A stretch of DNA of 64,000 nucleotides from an endosymbiont of Acanthamoeba sp. UWC8 (GCF_000730245.1 NZ_CP004403.1:186001-250000); one strand, 5' to 3'; shown: positions 46,418 to 56,778, numbered from the stretch's first letter. The notes: generated by a model not told the origin, from the sequence alone. Numbers and translations are program-made.

Positions 46418-49414
46418 GTGGTTATTAGGGCTTTTAAGATATTAAGTAAAATTATTTTCAGCTTAGTTGCTTTAGCGGCAATATTGTTGTTTTCAACTTA
46501 TATTTGGCTTGCAACCGGTTCAAAATCCATACCATTCGCTGCAAAATATGTTTCAAATCAAGCGACCAAATTAGTACCTAATGCAAAATTTAACATAAAA
46601 GAGTTAAAAGCCGGCCTTAATAAAAAAGACTATAGCATATATTTTGATATTAATAACCTAAACATTACTCTATCAAATTATGACCCTTTTGTTTTAACTA
46701 ATACAAAGATAAAATTCCATCCGGCTGGTTTAATCCCTTTCACCAAGCAACCGCTGGTTAATTTAGAACTTTCACTTGATAAAATTAACTTTGCTCCTTT
46801 AAAAAGCGGAAATCAGGAGTTAACCAAGGATATTCCGGTAGACTTAATTGATAACTTTATTTTAAAAAATAAAAAGAGATTAAAAAGATTTAATTTCATA
46901 CTTCTTAATACCAGCTTCACATTCATAAAGAATAATAACCCAATTACATTCAAGGTTGAAAAAGCTTCATTTAGTCCGGTAAAAAGTGGTAACACCCTAT
47001 TACTTAGAGCAAAAGTACAAGCAAAAATAAATAAGGAAAATATTACCATTAATTCTTTATTTAATACTTCTTCTAAAAAAGAACTTGTTATCTCAGGAGT
47101 AGTTAAAGGGATAAGTTATAAATCTCTTAATGAGCTTGGCTTTGGTACAAAGATACTTAACAATGCAGATATTAAATTAGATTTAAATTTTAAAGCAATA
47201 ACTACAAAGTTTAATACCTTTGATCAACTTAACTTTAATATTAACAGCACTAAAGGCTTAATCAACCCTAATCAGGATTTTACCACACCGGTAATAATAG
47301 ATAGTTTAACAATTTTAGGAAAGTGTTTAAACAGCTGTAGCACTATTGAATTTGAAAGGCTTAAGATTCTTTTCCAAGGCAATCAAATTTTAGTAAGCGG
47401 GAAATTTACTGATAACATATTAAGTATAAATACAAGCACCAGCAAAATTAACTTAGAACAAGTATTAAAACTCTGGCCGAGAACCTTATCTCCTAAGTCA
47501 TATACTTGGCTAAGCGAGTACTTAAAAGCGGCAGAAATAAAGGGAGTTAGCGCACACTTACATTTTAACCTCGAGGATTTGGCAAACGGAAAAGATTTAA
47601 AAGATGATAGTTTATATGTAACATTTCCGATTGAAAATGCAGCTTTACAATATCCTAAAGACTCCCCTTTAATAAGTAATATTGACGGCATAATAGATAT
47701 TTATCCAAATAAAATTGATATAAAAATTAAAAATGGAAAAATACTTTCTTCCGAACTTAAAGATTTTGATATTAATATCAATGATCTTATCGGCAAAAAT
47801 ACTATGCTTGATATTAAAGGTAAATTAATCGGTTCAGTTCAGGATTCTATAGATTTAGCTTATATATACTCTAAAAAACAAAACTCGGAGTTTAAAAACT
47901 TACAGGGCAATATAATTTCTGAATTAGAAATATTAATCCCACTTATAGGAGAAGAAAATAATAAAAATTTCAATCTTAGCGTGGCTTCTCAAATATCCGA
48001 CCTTAAAACTGAAGTATTTAATAAATACCCGATTTCTAATGGGTTATTAAAAGTAAATTTAAAAGATAATATTCTACTTATAAACGGCACGGCGGATTTT
48101 GCTGATAATGTTCCGCTTATAATCAATCACGAAGAGTTTTTAAGCCCAGAAGATACTAATAAATATATTAGTAAAACTAAGGTAGAGCTGGCACTAACTA
48201 AGGATTTTATTAATAAACAGGGGCATAGTATCGGTAATATTATTGCAAGCAATAATAAAATCCCTGCTAATTTAGTTATCACTAAGGATTTAAACCAGGC
48301 AACCAGTGCAGAAATTGAAATTAATTTAAAGAATAACAGCTTAAATATTAGTAAAATAGGAGTTAAAAAGAGAATCGGAGATCCGGGTTTTTTAAAATTA
48401 AAATTGGATAACATAAATGGCGAATATAAAATTAAAGATTACAAACTAAGTATTCCAAACCTTACCAGCGAAGGCACAATTGAAACAGACCAAGACTTTA
48501 ACATTGCAAGTGTAAATTCCAATAAAACAATTGTAAAAGGCAGCTCATTCGGTTTTACCTATAAAAACTCCATAAAGTCCGATTACTTACTTTTAAGAGG
48601 TAATGAGGTAAACTTAAGTACCTTAGATTTTTCTAAACTTTCCGAAACATCAAACACTAAGCGAGATAAACCATTTATATTTGAAAGTAAAATAAGGAGG
48701 TTGGTGCTTAAAAACGGAGTAATTATTAATTCTCCGGCATTTAATGCAAAATGCACCCAAAGCAGCTGTAATTTCTTTAGTTTAAACGGAAGTTTAGGAA
48801 ATAATGAAACAATAGAAGCAAGCCTCAATTATCCCATTCTTAATATACAAACCTCCAATGCCGGTAAAATTATTGCCGCATTCGGTATTTCATCTAATAT
48901 AGAACATGGGTCATTGAAGCTGACCGGAACTTATTCACAAAAAGATACCCTTACGGGTAGTTTGAATATAACTGATTTTAATTTAAAAAATGCTCCTATC
49001 TTTACTAAGCTACTCTCAATATCCTCACTTACGACTGCATCAGGAATTATTAATATTATGCAAGGTAAAGGCGTATCTTTCGATAAGTTAAGCTGCCCAT
49101 TCACTTTTAAATCCGGGATTATAACCATAAATAATTGCGTCCAGAAAGGTGCGGTTTTAACTATTGTTACCGAAGGCACTATAGACTTAAACAAAAAATA
49201 TATTGATATTTCAGGCACATTAGTTCCTGCAAATATTATTAACTCTATTGTTGATAACATTCCACTAATCGGTAGCACCATCTCAGGCGGCAAAAACTCA
49301 GGAATTATAGGCACTAAATTTGCTTTAAAGGGTAGTTTAGAGGGTGAAGGCCCTTCTCCCTCGGTAAATCCGCTCTCTATATTAACCCCCGGATTTTTAA
49401 GAAATATATTTTAA
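46418..49414 (+). CDS. AsmA-like / YhdP-type (DUF3971) inner-membrane protein
   Basis: The 998-residue protein starts at GTG 46418, with an N-terminal membrane anchor (FSLVALAAILLFSTYIWLAT). The rest is periplasmic and beta-strand-rich. Two features fit the alphaproteobacterial AsmA/YhdP group: a DUF3971-like middle (LWPRTLSPKSYTWLSEYLKA) and the AsmA_2-type C-terminus (LKNAPIFTKLLSISSLTTAS, LSCPFTFKSGIITINNCVQK, ending PSVNPLSILTPGFLRNIF). These long proteins form hydrophobic grooves and move phospholipid from inner to outer membrane. Divergent lolA next door also serves outer-membrane assembly. The start could also be the GTT-preceding GTG only, since no ATG is near. Confidence 0.85.
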   Translation: MVIRAFKILSKIIFSLVALAAILLFSTYIWLATGSKSIPFAAKYVSNQATKLVPNAKFNIKELKAGLNKKDYSIYFDINNLNITLSNYDPFVLTNTKIKFHPAGLIPFTKQPLVNLELSLDKINFAPLKSGNQELTKDIPVDLIDNFILKNKKRLKRFNFILLNTSFTFIKNNNPITFKVEKASFSPVKSGNTLLLRAKVQAKINKENITINSLFNTSSKKELVISGVVKGISYKSLNELGFGTKILNNADIKLDLNFKAITTKFNTFDQLNFNINSTKGLINPNQDFTTPVIIDSLTILGKCLNSCSTIEFERLKILFQGNQILVSGKFTDNILSINTSTSKINLEQVLKLWPRTLSPKSYTWLSEYLKAAEIKGVSAHLHFNLEDLANGKDLKDDSLYVTFPIENAALQYPKDSPLISNIDGIIDIYPNKIDIKIKNGKILSSELKDFDININDLIGKNTMLDIKGKLIGSVQDSIDLAYIYSKKQNSEFKNLQGNIISELEILIPLIGEENNKNFNLSVASQISDLKTEVFNKYPISNGLLKVNLKDNILLINGTADFADNVPLIINHEEFLSPEDTNKYISKTKVELALTKDFINKQGHSIGNIIASNNKIPANLVITKDLNQATSAEIEINLKNNSLNISKIGVKKRIGDPGFLKLKLDNINGEYKIKDYKLSIPNLTSEGTIETDQDFNIASVNSNKTIVKGSSFGFTYKNSIKSDYLLLRGNEVNLSTLDFSKLSETSNTKRDKPFIFESKIRRLVLKNGVIINSPAFNAKCTQSSCNFFSLNGSLGNNETIEASLNYPILNIQTSNAGKIIAAFGISSNIEHGSLKLTGTYSQKDTLTGSLNITDFNLKNAPIFTKLLSISSLTTASGIINIMQGKGVSFDKLSCPFTFKSGIITINNCVQKGAVLTIVTEGTIDLNKKYIDISGTLVPANIINSIVDNIPLIGSTISGGKNSGIIGTKFALKGSLEGEGPSPSVNPLSILTPGFLRNIF

Positions 49415-49483
49415 GATTTGCTCTTTAATTATTGATTTAACATGATATATTGCCTACGCGAAAATAAAATATATGAGTAATTC

Positions 49484-49732
49484 ATGAAAATAATTAAACT
49501 GAGTAATGACGATAAAGTCCTCTCTTTAAAACAAGCACTTTATGCAACGGAACCTTTGCATAAAGATGCACAAGAAAAATATGAAGCTTCCACTGCACTT
49601 ATCTCTCAGGCTATCCTGACATCTGCAGCCTATATACTCACAGTTATTTCAAACCAGGTTAGCTTAACTTCAAGCTTTGTTAATAGCTTTGTACTTAATT
49701 CAGCTGATCACTTAAGCGGGATTAGTAAATAA
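49484..49732 (+). CDS. Small hypothetical protein
   Basis: The 82-residue protein has a polar first half (MKIIKLSNDDKVLSLKQALY) and a C-terminal hydrophobic part (STALISQAILTSAAYILTVI). It is not recognised. The next gene is convergent and a perfect bidirectional hairpin separates them. No strong ribosome-binding site precedes the ATG, so I am only moderately sure it is expressed. Confidence 0.5.
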   Translation: MKIIKLSNDDKVLSLKQALYATEPLHKDAQEKYEASTALISQAILTSAAYILTVISNQVSLTSSFVNSFVLNSADHLSGISK

Positions 49733-49754
49733 ATTGATACTATAAAACTTTAAA

Positions 49755-49791
49755 ATGCTGCTTAAAATTTATTTAAAGAACTAAGCAGCAT
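49755..49791. terminator. Bidirectional terminator
   Basis: ATGCTGCTTA (49755-49764) pairs perfectly with TAAGCAGCAT (49782-49791), with a 17-nt AT loop. It lies between the convergent ends of the 49484 and 49798 genes and has A/T-rich flanks on both sides. Confidence 0.75.
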
Positions 49792-49797
49792 ATACAA

Positions 49798-50931
49798 TTA
49801 CTCATTAGTCTTTTGTTCTAAGTTTTTAGCTTCTTCCTGATACCTCTTTAGTTCCTTTAAGTTTTGTGGCAAAGGCGGTACATCTTTTAAATCGGGGGTA
49901 ATCTTTTTATTTTCTTCCATATCCTGATCGGTAATCACCGGAGTCTTTAACTTACTTAGTTCATTCACTTCATTATTGGAATCAGCTTTATTATCTTCAA
50001 CTTCAGCTGCATTTGCTTCATTAAATTTAAAAATGCCGGATGCTTTTTTAGCATACTTTTTAAAGAATTCTTTAAATGAAGAGGTTGGCTTATTTTGCTG
50101 CAAGCAATACTCATCAAATTCAGTCTTTTCCGGATAGGGGTAAAATATCACCTCTCTGTGGTTTATTCCTTTATTAATAGGAACTTCTCGGGTTTCTTCA
50201 TATCCTATATTATTAATAGTTACATCATTATTTACAACTTTAGGTTTTCTAAACTCTGAACTAGGGACATTAGGTTTTGTTGTTACTGCGGCAGCAGAAG
50301 GGGGCGGCAAATCATCCGCAAAGTCATAATAGCTATAACCCAAACTCGAGCTACCTCCCTGCTCCGTTATATTTAAATCATCGTCGGGTAATGATTGATT
50401 GCTTGTATCATAATTTCCCTTCGGTACTCTCTTAACTTCCGTCGGTGCTTGCTCTATATCATTTTGCTGTGAAGAGGAGCTATTATCTTCACCGCTAAAA
50501 AAGCTTTTTGTTTTTCCTACCCCACCCTTAAAGAAGCTCATAATAGAAGATTCCTCACCTTTCTTCTTAGTTTCAGTGTTTTGGTGCTGCGTAACTGCGT
50601 TATTTCTTTCGACCTCAGCACTATATGATCCGCCTAGAGGATTCTTATAAACCCCGGTAGTTTTATTAATAGGTTTAATTCCGGGATTAGTTGAATAAAA
50701 TCCGTTTGCTCCGATATCAGTAGTAAAAGGATTGTTTTTAGATTTTTTAGATAGGCCGCCGTTTTCAACAAACATATTATCCCTAACCGGATGGCGTTTT
50801 ATAAATGATTGTTTTCTTTGCGGGTGCTTATTATTATACCATGGATTAATCGCGCTAGAGCAACCCAAAAGCGAAAGTGTGCATGATAGCACTACCAACC
50901 TTGGTAACAACTTTATTATAGCGTGACTCAT
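49798..50931 (-). CDS. Large lipoprotein, disordered, unknown function
   Basis: I start it at the ATG 50931 because MSHAIIKLLPRLVVLSCTLS then LLGCSS makes a clean lipoprotein signal (lipobox LLGC); the longer reading from 50961 only adds ten residues before it. The mature protein (about 350 residues) is low in hydrophobics and rich in Asn, Ser, Lys and Pro, with Pro-rich parts (DDLPPPSAAAVTTKPNVPSS, PDLKDVPPLPQNLKELKRYQ) and one more compact block (KPTSSFKEFFKKYAKKASGI). Likely an extended outer-membrane lipoprotein. No family recognised. It diverges from def. Confidence 0.65.
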   Translation of the reverse strand: MSHAIIKLLPRLVVLSCTLSLLGCSSAINPWYNNKHPQRKQSFIKRHPVRDNMFVENGGLSKKSKNNPFTTDIGANGFYSTNPGIKPINKTTGVYKNPLGGSYSAEVERNNAVTQHQNTETKKKGEESSIMSFFKGGVGKTKSFFSGEDNSSSSQQNDIEQAPTEVKRVPKGNYDTSNQSLPDDDLNITEQGGSSSLGYSYYDFADDLPPPSAAAVTTKPNVPSSEFRKPKVVNNDVTINNIGYEETREVPINKGINHREVIFYPYPEKTEFDEYCLQQNKPTSSFKEFFKKYAKKASGIFKFNEANAAEVEDNKADSNNEVNELSKLKTPVITDQDMEENKKITPDLKDVPPLPQNLKELKRYQEEAKNLEQKTNE

Positions 50932-51114
50932 AGTAAAAACCCCTGTAACAAATGATAACAAATATTATCCAAGATACTAATATGATTTATTTCTGTTATC
51001 AATTAATTTTACTTTATTACTTACTTATAAATAATTGACTAATGGTTGCTTAACGCTTATATGTAATAAAACTTCTTATATAAGTATATATTTCTAATAT
51101 TTAAGAGTAATTAC

Positions 51115-51651
51115 ATGGCTTTAATGCAAGTTATAAAAGAACCAGATCCTTTACTAAGAAAAGTTTCAAAACCCGTCCAAAAATTTGATGCGGAGCTTAC
51201 AAATTTTATTGATGATTTAATTGAAACCATGTATGAGGAAAAAGGCATGGGAATTGCGGCAATTCAGGTAGGCAAGCCGATTAGAGCATTAGTTGTAGAT
51301 ATCCCAATTAAAGAAGAAAAGAACCCTCTTGTTATAATAAATCCTAAGATTAAATTTTTATCTAAAGAAACGGTAATTTTAGACGAAGGGTGCTTATCAG
51401 TAAAAAGCGACAATGGTACTTTAGTGAACGGTAAGGTTGAAAGACCTATCAGCATCACGATTGAATACCGGGATTTGCAAGGTAACTTTAAAAAACTGGT
51501 AATCGACGGCACAAAATCAGAATATGACTTATGGTTTGCAAGGTGCTTACAGCATGAGCTCGATCATTTGGACGGTATTTTATTTATAGATAAGCTTTGT
51601 ACAATGCAAGATATTGCTGCCGTAAGTAAAAAAGAATGCATTAAATCCTAA
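51115..51651 (+). CDS. def: Peptide deformylase
   Basis: The 178-residue protein has the three deformylase motifs: GMGIAAIQVG (motif I, usually GxGLAAxQ), EGCLSV (motif II, metal-binding Cys) and QHELDHLDG (motif III, HExxH type with both His ligands). It removes the formyl group from nascent chains. Motif II normally reads EGCLS, as here. The gene precedes prfA by 88 bp on the same strand, giving a small translation-linked run def-prfA-rodA. Confidence 0.93.
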   Translation: MALMQVIKEPDPLLRKVSKPVQKFDAELTNFIDDLIETMYEEKGMGIAAIQVGKPIRALVVDIPIKEEKNPLVIINPKIKFLSKETVILDEGCLSVKSDNGTLVNGKVERPISITIEYRDLQGNFKKLVIDGTKSEYDLWFARCLQHELDHLDGILFIDKLCTMQDIAAVSKKECIKS

Positions 51652-51739
51652 GAGTTAAGCGGATTATTAAAAACTACCGCCCCGATTACACTTGAATAAA
51701 TAGAAGTTTTAAAATACTATGCAAACAAAAAAGTAGTTT

Positions 51740-52819
51740 ATGTCATTTAGTGAAAAGTTAGATAAAATTATTGGCCGTTTTGATGAATTGAATCAAAGAT
51801 TCTTAAATCCGGACGCTATTCCCTCTGCTGAATTTTCTAAAATAGCTAAAGAGCGATCGGATCTTGAGCAGATCGTTCCCTTAGCACAAAAATACAGAAA
51901 AACCGAAGATGCAAAGCAAGAGCTCGAGCAAATGCTCAAAGATCCCAATCTTGACCCTGATTTTAAAGAAGTTGTCCAGCAGGAGATTAAAGATAGCACT
52001 AAACAGCTTGAAGATCTTACGCAAGAACTTAAAGTTGCTTTAATTCCGAAGGATGAATACGATGAGAAAAATGCTATTATAGAAATTAGAGCAGGAACCG
52101 GCGGAGATGAAGCTGCACTTTTTGCGGCAGTACTTTTTAGAATGTATCAAAGATATGCTGAAAAAAACCGATGGAAAGTTGAGATATTATCAGCATCGGA
52201 AACTGGTTTAGACGGATACAAAGAAATCTCTGTTTCTATTACCGGTCGAGGCGTATTTGCAAGACTTAAGTTCGAATCAGGAGTGCATAGGGTGCAGAGG
52301 GTTCCGGAAACCGAGTCAAGCGGAAGAATTCATACTTCAGCTGCAACAGTTGCCGTTTTACCTGAAGCCGAAGAGGTTGATATTCATATCGAAGAAAAAG
52401 ATCTAAAAATTGATGTCTTTAGAGCAAGCGGTGCAGGAGGACAGCACGTAAACACAACCGATAGCGCAGTCAGGATCACCCATATACCTACCGGGGTAGT
52501 CGTTACCCAACAAGATGAAAAATCTCAACATAAAAACAAAGCAAGAGCCTTAAAGATACTAAGATCAAGGCTATTCGAAGCACAAAGGGAAAGAATCGAA
52601 GCTGAACGCTCAGCACTTAGAAAGGGGCAAGTGGGAAGCGGAGACAGGTCGGAAAGAATCAGAACTTACAATTATCCGCAAAGCAGAGTAACAGACCACA
52701 GAATAAACATTACTTTGTATGATCTGAATAAAGTTACCAATGAAGGGTTTATAGATCCGTTTATAGACGCATTAAATGCTGAAGACCAAGCTGAAAAACT
52801 CTCTGCCTCTGAGGATTAA
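51740..52819 (+). CDS. prfA: Peptide chain release factor 1
   Basis: The 359-residue protein has the class I release-factor domains: helical domain 1 (residues 1-100), the anticodon-mimic domain with [20 protein letters not shown], and the GGQ loop [19 protein letters not shown] that triggers peptide release. The C-terminal [20 protein letters not shown] is typical. It reads UAG and UAA. The usual alphaproteobacterial partner prmC (GGQ methylase) does not follow; rodA starts 3 bp after the stop. Confidence 0.97.
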   Translation: MSFSEKLDKIIGRFDELNQRFLNPDAIPSAEFSKIAKERSDLEQIVPLAQKYRKTEDAKQELEQMLKDPNLDPDFKEVVQQEIKDSTKQLEDLTQELKVALIPKDEYDEKNAIIEIRAGTGGDEAALFAAVLFRMYQRYAEKNRWKVEILSASETGLDGYKEISVSITGRGVFARLKFESGVHRVQRVPETESSGRIHTSAATVAVLPEAEEVDIHIEEKDLKIDVFRASGAGGQHVNTTDSAVRITHIPTGVVVTQQDEKSQHKNKARALKILRSRLFEAQRERIEAERSALRKGQVGSGDRSERIRTYNYPQSRVTDHRINITLYDLNKVTNEGFIDPFIDALNAEDQAEKLSASED

Positions 52820-52822
52820 AAA

Positions 52823-53943
52823 ATGAGTAAGGAATTTAATACTGCAAATGGTCATAAATTCCTTAACATTAGTTGGAAACTATTATTAATTACGTTTTCC
52901 ATCTCTTTAGTCGGAGTTGCATTGTTATATTCTGCTGCTAACGGCAAGATGGAACCCTGGGCAATTAAACAACTTTATACAATTTTGTTTACTCTTCCGT
53001 TAATTATTCTTTTATGCTTAGTTGATACATATTTAATTTTTAAATATGCATATGTCTTTTATTTCATTTGTCTCTTTTTATTGGTTTTAGCTGAGGTTCT
53101 CGGGCATAAGGCAATGGGAGCACAGAGATGGTTAAAACTAGGTTCCTTAAATATACAACCTTCCGAATTCGTTAAACTTGCTATCATATTATCATTGGCA
53201 CGCTATTTTCATACCTTGCATTCGAACCAGGTAAGCAACTTTAAATCTCTTATAATTCCAATATTAATTTTTTACTTCCTGTGATTCTTGTTTTAAAGCA
53301 ACCTAATCTCGGTACTGCGGCAATAATTATTATGATTTCTGCTGCGATTTTTTTTGTTTCCGGAGTGAAGATTTGGAAATTTGCTCTGGTCATTATAGCG
53401 GGTTTAGGTATTCTGCCGGTTATTTGGCAGTTTATGCATGATTACCAAAAACAGCGTGTACTCACTTTCCTTGAGCCGGAACGCGATCCTTTAGGCGCAG
53501 GATATAACATTATTCAATCTAAGATTGCAATCGGATCGGGCGGAGTATTAGGCAAAGGTTTCTTACAAGGCTCGCAAAATCAACTTAGCTTCTTACCTGA
53601 AAACCAAACTGATTTCATATTTACTTTACTTGCCGAAGAGTTCGGCTTGGTTGGCGTTGCTATATTACTTATTATGTATTTTATAGTTAGCTTATATTGT
53701 TATTACATATCATTTAATTGTGACAGCCATTTTTGCAGGCTTGCTTCAGTCGGAGTTGCAACCATGCTATTTGTTCATGTGTTTATTAACATAGGAATGA
53801 TTTCGGGTATGTTACCTGTAGTCGGAACTCCCCTGCCCTTTCTTTCTTACGGAGGGTCAAATTTGATTGCCTCATTTTTGGGTATCGGGATTGTGCTTAA
53901 TTCCCAAAGTCATAAAAGTTTAAAGCTTACTAAGTCATTGTAA
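52823..53943 (+). CDS. rodA: Rod-shape-determining protein RodA (SEDS glycosyltransferase), interrupted by a frameshift
   Basis: The two parts together make one 373-residue SEDS protein. Part one (52823-53284) has QPSEFVKLAIILSLARYFHT, the RodA signature, and then runs LIFYFL to a TGA. Part two (from about 53272) continues LLPVILVLKQPNLGTAAIII, then AGYNIIQSKIAIGSGGVLGK, ENQTDFIFTLLAEEFGLVGV and MLPVVGTPLPFLSYGGSNLI. Making the T6 run at 53268-53273 into T7 joins them with LIFLLPVILVLKQPN. RodA polymerises peptidoglycan in elongation with its partner PBP2. The reading-frame break is either a sequencing error or a recent loss; the rest is intact. Confidence 0.85.
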
Positions 53944-54035
53944 GACTCCTTATATATCAAGCATATAAAATTTCATTGCAATATCATTTTAATCTATTAC
54001 GCTGATATACTTATTGTTAACGGGGGAGGCTAACA

Positions 54036-56555
54036 ATGAGTAAAATTTTCCAAAGGGAATCTATTGTAGATTTACCAACCGATGAATCTTTACACCGTAT
54101 AAGCATAATAAGAAAGCTAATCGGTTCTCTAAACGTTATTCAACTTGATAAAGATTTACAGGAATTTAAAGATTCATTCCAAAGATTAGATATTTTACTT
54201 GAACATTACAATGTACAAGATCTAATCGAAGAAACTATTAATTTTGAAGCAAATTTCCATGATGGCTCAATGGAAAGAAAGTATGAATGTATTGATTATT
54301 TAGTTTTAAAGGGCGCAAAATTAAATGAATTAAAATATGTTTTTGACAACTTAAATATCTATGAAATTCAGCTCTTACTTGATAGAGGATACCCTCAAAA
54401 TTTAGCATTCAAAAGCATTTTTGAAATATTAAATCAACAGGATAGCCAGGAAGAAATCTTACATAAAGCGAAATCGTTACTAGACCACCTTATACAAGAT
54501 AATAAAGAAATAATTAATGAGCTGGATCACAAATCATTACCGGACAACCTACCGAATGAGTTTATTCACCTTCTCATCGAAAAAGGACTCGATTTAAAAG
54601 TAATATTTGCTAAAGCATTGTTTAGTAATCCTGAAAATGGTTTAGAAATACATGAGATACAAAAAAAATACTTTGATATCGCGTTTAAGCATAAACCGGA
54701 TATTGATAATACCTTTTATGATTTAAGTTTATTCAATCTTACAAATATTAATATTGCTGCTGTTGAATATTTGCTTAGCAATGGGCTATCACCCGATGCA
54801 CTTACTAAAACAATAATTAATTGTTTAACTATAGAAAATTATCTTAACTATGATTTGGGCTTACAAAAAGAGTTTGTAAAAGAATTACTTGAGCTTGCTT
54901 TAAATAAAGGTGTGGAGATTAATTATACAAAAAAGAATAATTTTTTAATTGAAGAATTTGCAGGGCTGGGTGAATATGAGCTTCTTGACTTAGTTCTTTC
55001 CAGAGGCACGGATAATATACTCTCTATCTCTGCTTATATTGAAAGCTGCTATTCAATTACGGCTTGCATGGAAATACAAAAAAGGTTCCCTGATACTTAT
55101 TCAGAAAAAGAAATTTACCAATATTTAAGGGCGGAGGGCAAATCAAATTCCGAAACCGGATTATTTTTAGACAAATATAATTTAACCAAAGATTATTTTA
55201 ATTACCAAAATGGTTTTGAAAGCAACCTTAGCGATATAGAAATTGCTATAATCGAATCGCAAAATATTACCGCGCACGCAATAGAAGAAGCTAAGCCGAT
55301 TAATAAATACGGCTTTAATTTATTGCATATCGCTTTGTTAAATCGAGACTTCGCCCTAGCCAATAAACTAATAGAAATGGGGGTTGACCTTACTGAAGCT
55401 AATAATAATGAGGTATCCGGAATTCTAATGTTACCGAGAGCTTATGACTCCAGAGGAGTTGATGAGAAAGAAGTAGAAAAAATATACGATATAATTATGG
55501 CTCAATATAAAGACATTGATATTATACTTTCTAACGGAGAGAACGTTATAGATCATTACCTGAGCAACCAGGCACACAAAGAACTGGTAATAAATAAATC
55601 AAAAGACCCGTTATTTTATTTCTTTAAAGAAGATTCGGATCTGTTTTTACCTTCACAACAGACTGATAAGACCCACATAGCAATTAGCCACGGTGAGCAT
55701 TTTTGGTCAACTGGCATATACGCATTTGCAAGGCTGGTAATGAAAAAGCATTCCGATGTAATGTTCCATCTGGTTACTAAAGAGATGCTGGAAAGCGGGG
55801 GAGATGAATTTGTTAAGCAATTTGACGGGTGGATAAACCCGGGCGCAGGAGACAGTTACCCGAAGCATCTTAATGAGTTTAATATAACAGACTGGCAACC
55901 GCAGTATGAAATTGAAGAAACTTATCAATTAGCACTAGATAAAACCTCCTTGTACAATATTCCCTATATGGGCATGTGTGCAGGAGCGCAACATTTTATA
56001 CTTTATAATAAAGGATATTTAAGCCCGTTGAATGATTATGACCATGGTCGACATGAAATTTCATACCTTAAGGGAACGCTTGCGCACTTCCAGGCGATGA
56101 CTTCACTGGAACAACAGCAAGCTCTCTTAAGTTGCGAGTTTCCGGAGATAAAATTTATGGGCGACACTGCTCACCACTTTGCGGGAGTTTTAAATAAGCT
56201 TGGAAACGATATTGAGCTAGGTGCAATTTCAGAAGATGAGATACCGATGTCATATGCTCATATTAACGGATTAAGCTATGCTACGCAATTTCATCCCGAA
56301 CATTATTATAATATTGATAATGGTGAAGGGGCTGTAAATTACCAAATGGTTTGGCTGGATAATTTTATAAATTTAAGCAAAATGCATCATCAGGCTGTTT
56401 ACAATAATGAAATTTATCCTGAAATTTATATGAGTAAAATTAAGCATAGGCTTAAGGAATGTAATAATCAAAAAACAAATATTACTCAAAATGAACAGCA
56501 TGAACAACCATTTAATATTGAAAACACTGAGATTTTGCACTTAATAAGTTGGTAG
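54036..56555 (+). CDS. Large ankyrin-like / class I glutamine amidotransferase fusion protein
   Basis: The 839-residue protein starts behind a strong ribosome-binding site (GGGGGAGG, 54021-54028). Residues about 60-520 are degenerate ankyrin-like helical repeats (FDNLNIYEIQLLLDRGYPQN, ILNKAKSLLDHLIQDN-type helices, then YGFNLLHIALLNRDFALANK and LIEMGVDLTEANNNE, a clear ankyrin repeat near 430-460). Residues about 540-790 are a class I amidotransferase/peptidase C26 domain: IAISHGEHFWS, DGWINPGAGDSYPKHL, the elbow YMGMCAGAQHF (Cys648) and ATQFHPEHYY (His753, Glu755), a complete triad. No glutamine-dependent partner domain or export signal is present. C26 enzymes include gamma-glutamyl hydrolases. 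Host-directed activity is a plausible inference. Confidence 0.8.
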   Translation: MSKIFQRESIVDLPTDESLHRISIIRKLIGSLNVIQLDKDLQEFKDSFQRLDILLEHYNVQDLIEETINFEANFHDGSMERKYECIDYLVLKGAKLNELKYVFDNLNIYEIQLLLDRGYPQNLAFKSIFEILNQQDSQEEILHKAKSLLDHLIQDNKEIINELDHKSLPDNLPNEFIHLLIEKGLDLKVIFAKALFSNPENGLEIHEIQKKYFDIAFKHKPDIDNTFYDLSLFNLTNINIAAVEYLLSNGLSPDALTKTIINCLTIENYLNYDLGLQKEFVKELLELALNKGVEINYTKKNNFLIEEFAGLGEYELLDLVLSRGTDNILSISAYIESCYSITACMEIQKRFPDTYSEKEIYQYLRAEGKSNSETGLFLDKYNLTKDYFNYQNGFESNLSDIEIAIIESQNITAHAIEEAKPINKYGFNLLHIALLNRDFALANKLIEMGVDLTEANNNEVSGILMLPRAYDSRGVDEKEVEKIYDIIMAQYKDIDIILSNGENVIDHYLSNQAHKELVINKSKDPLFYFFKEDSDLFLPSQQTDKTHIAISHGEHFWSTGIYAFARLVMKKHSDVMFHLVTKEMLESGGDEFVKQFDGWINPGAGDSYPKHLNEFNITDWQPQYEIEETYQLALDKTSLYNIPYMGMCAGAQHFILYNKGYLSPLNDYDHGRHEISYLKGTLAHFQAMTSLEQQQALLSCEFPEIKFMGDTAHHFAGVLNKLGNDIELGAISEDEIPMSYAHINGLSYATQFHPEHYYNIDNGEGAVNYQMVWLDNFINLSKMHHQAVYNNEIYPEIYMSKIKHRLKECNNQKTNITQNEQHEQPFNIENTEILHLISW

Positions 56556-56580
56556 CAAATTATAATAATAACAATATTAA

Positions 56581-56645
56581 AGCCGGTATTTTAATCTTTC
56601 GTTAAAAAGATTTACTAAAATTAATATCGGCTCTTCGGTTCTTTT
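56581..56645 (+). terminator. Long hairpin after the fusion gene
   Basis: AGCCGGTATT (from 56581) pairs with AATATCGGCT (ending about 56632, one mismatch), and inner bases ATCTTT/AAAGAT can also pair. A U-rich stretch (CTTCGGTTCTTTT) follows. It is a probable transcript end for the amidotransferase fusion. Confidence 0.45.
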
Positions 56646-56778
56646 GTATTGACGGGTTTATGTATATGCACTACTATATCAAAATTATTTTTACGCGAAT
56701 CCACAAGCTCTTTTTTATATATTTGAAGCATGGAATTACGTAAGATTGTGCAACAAATTTATTAAAAGGACGCTACTT

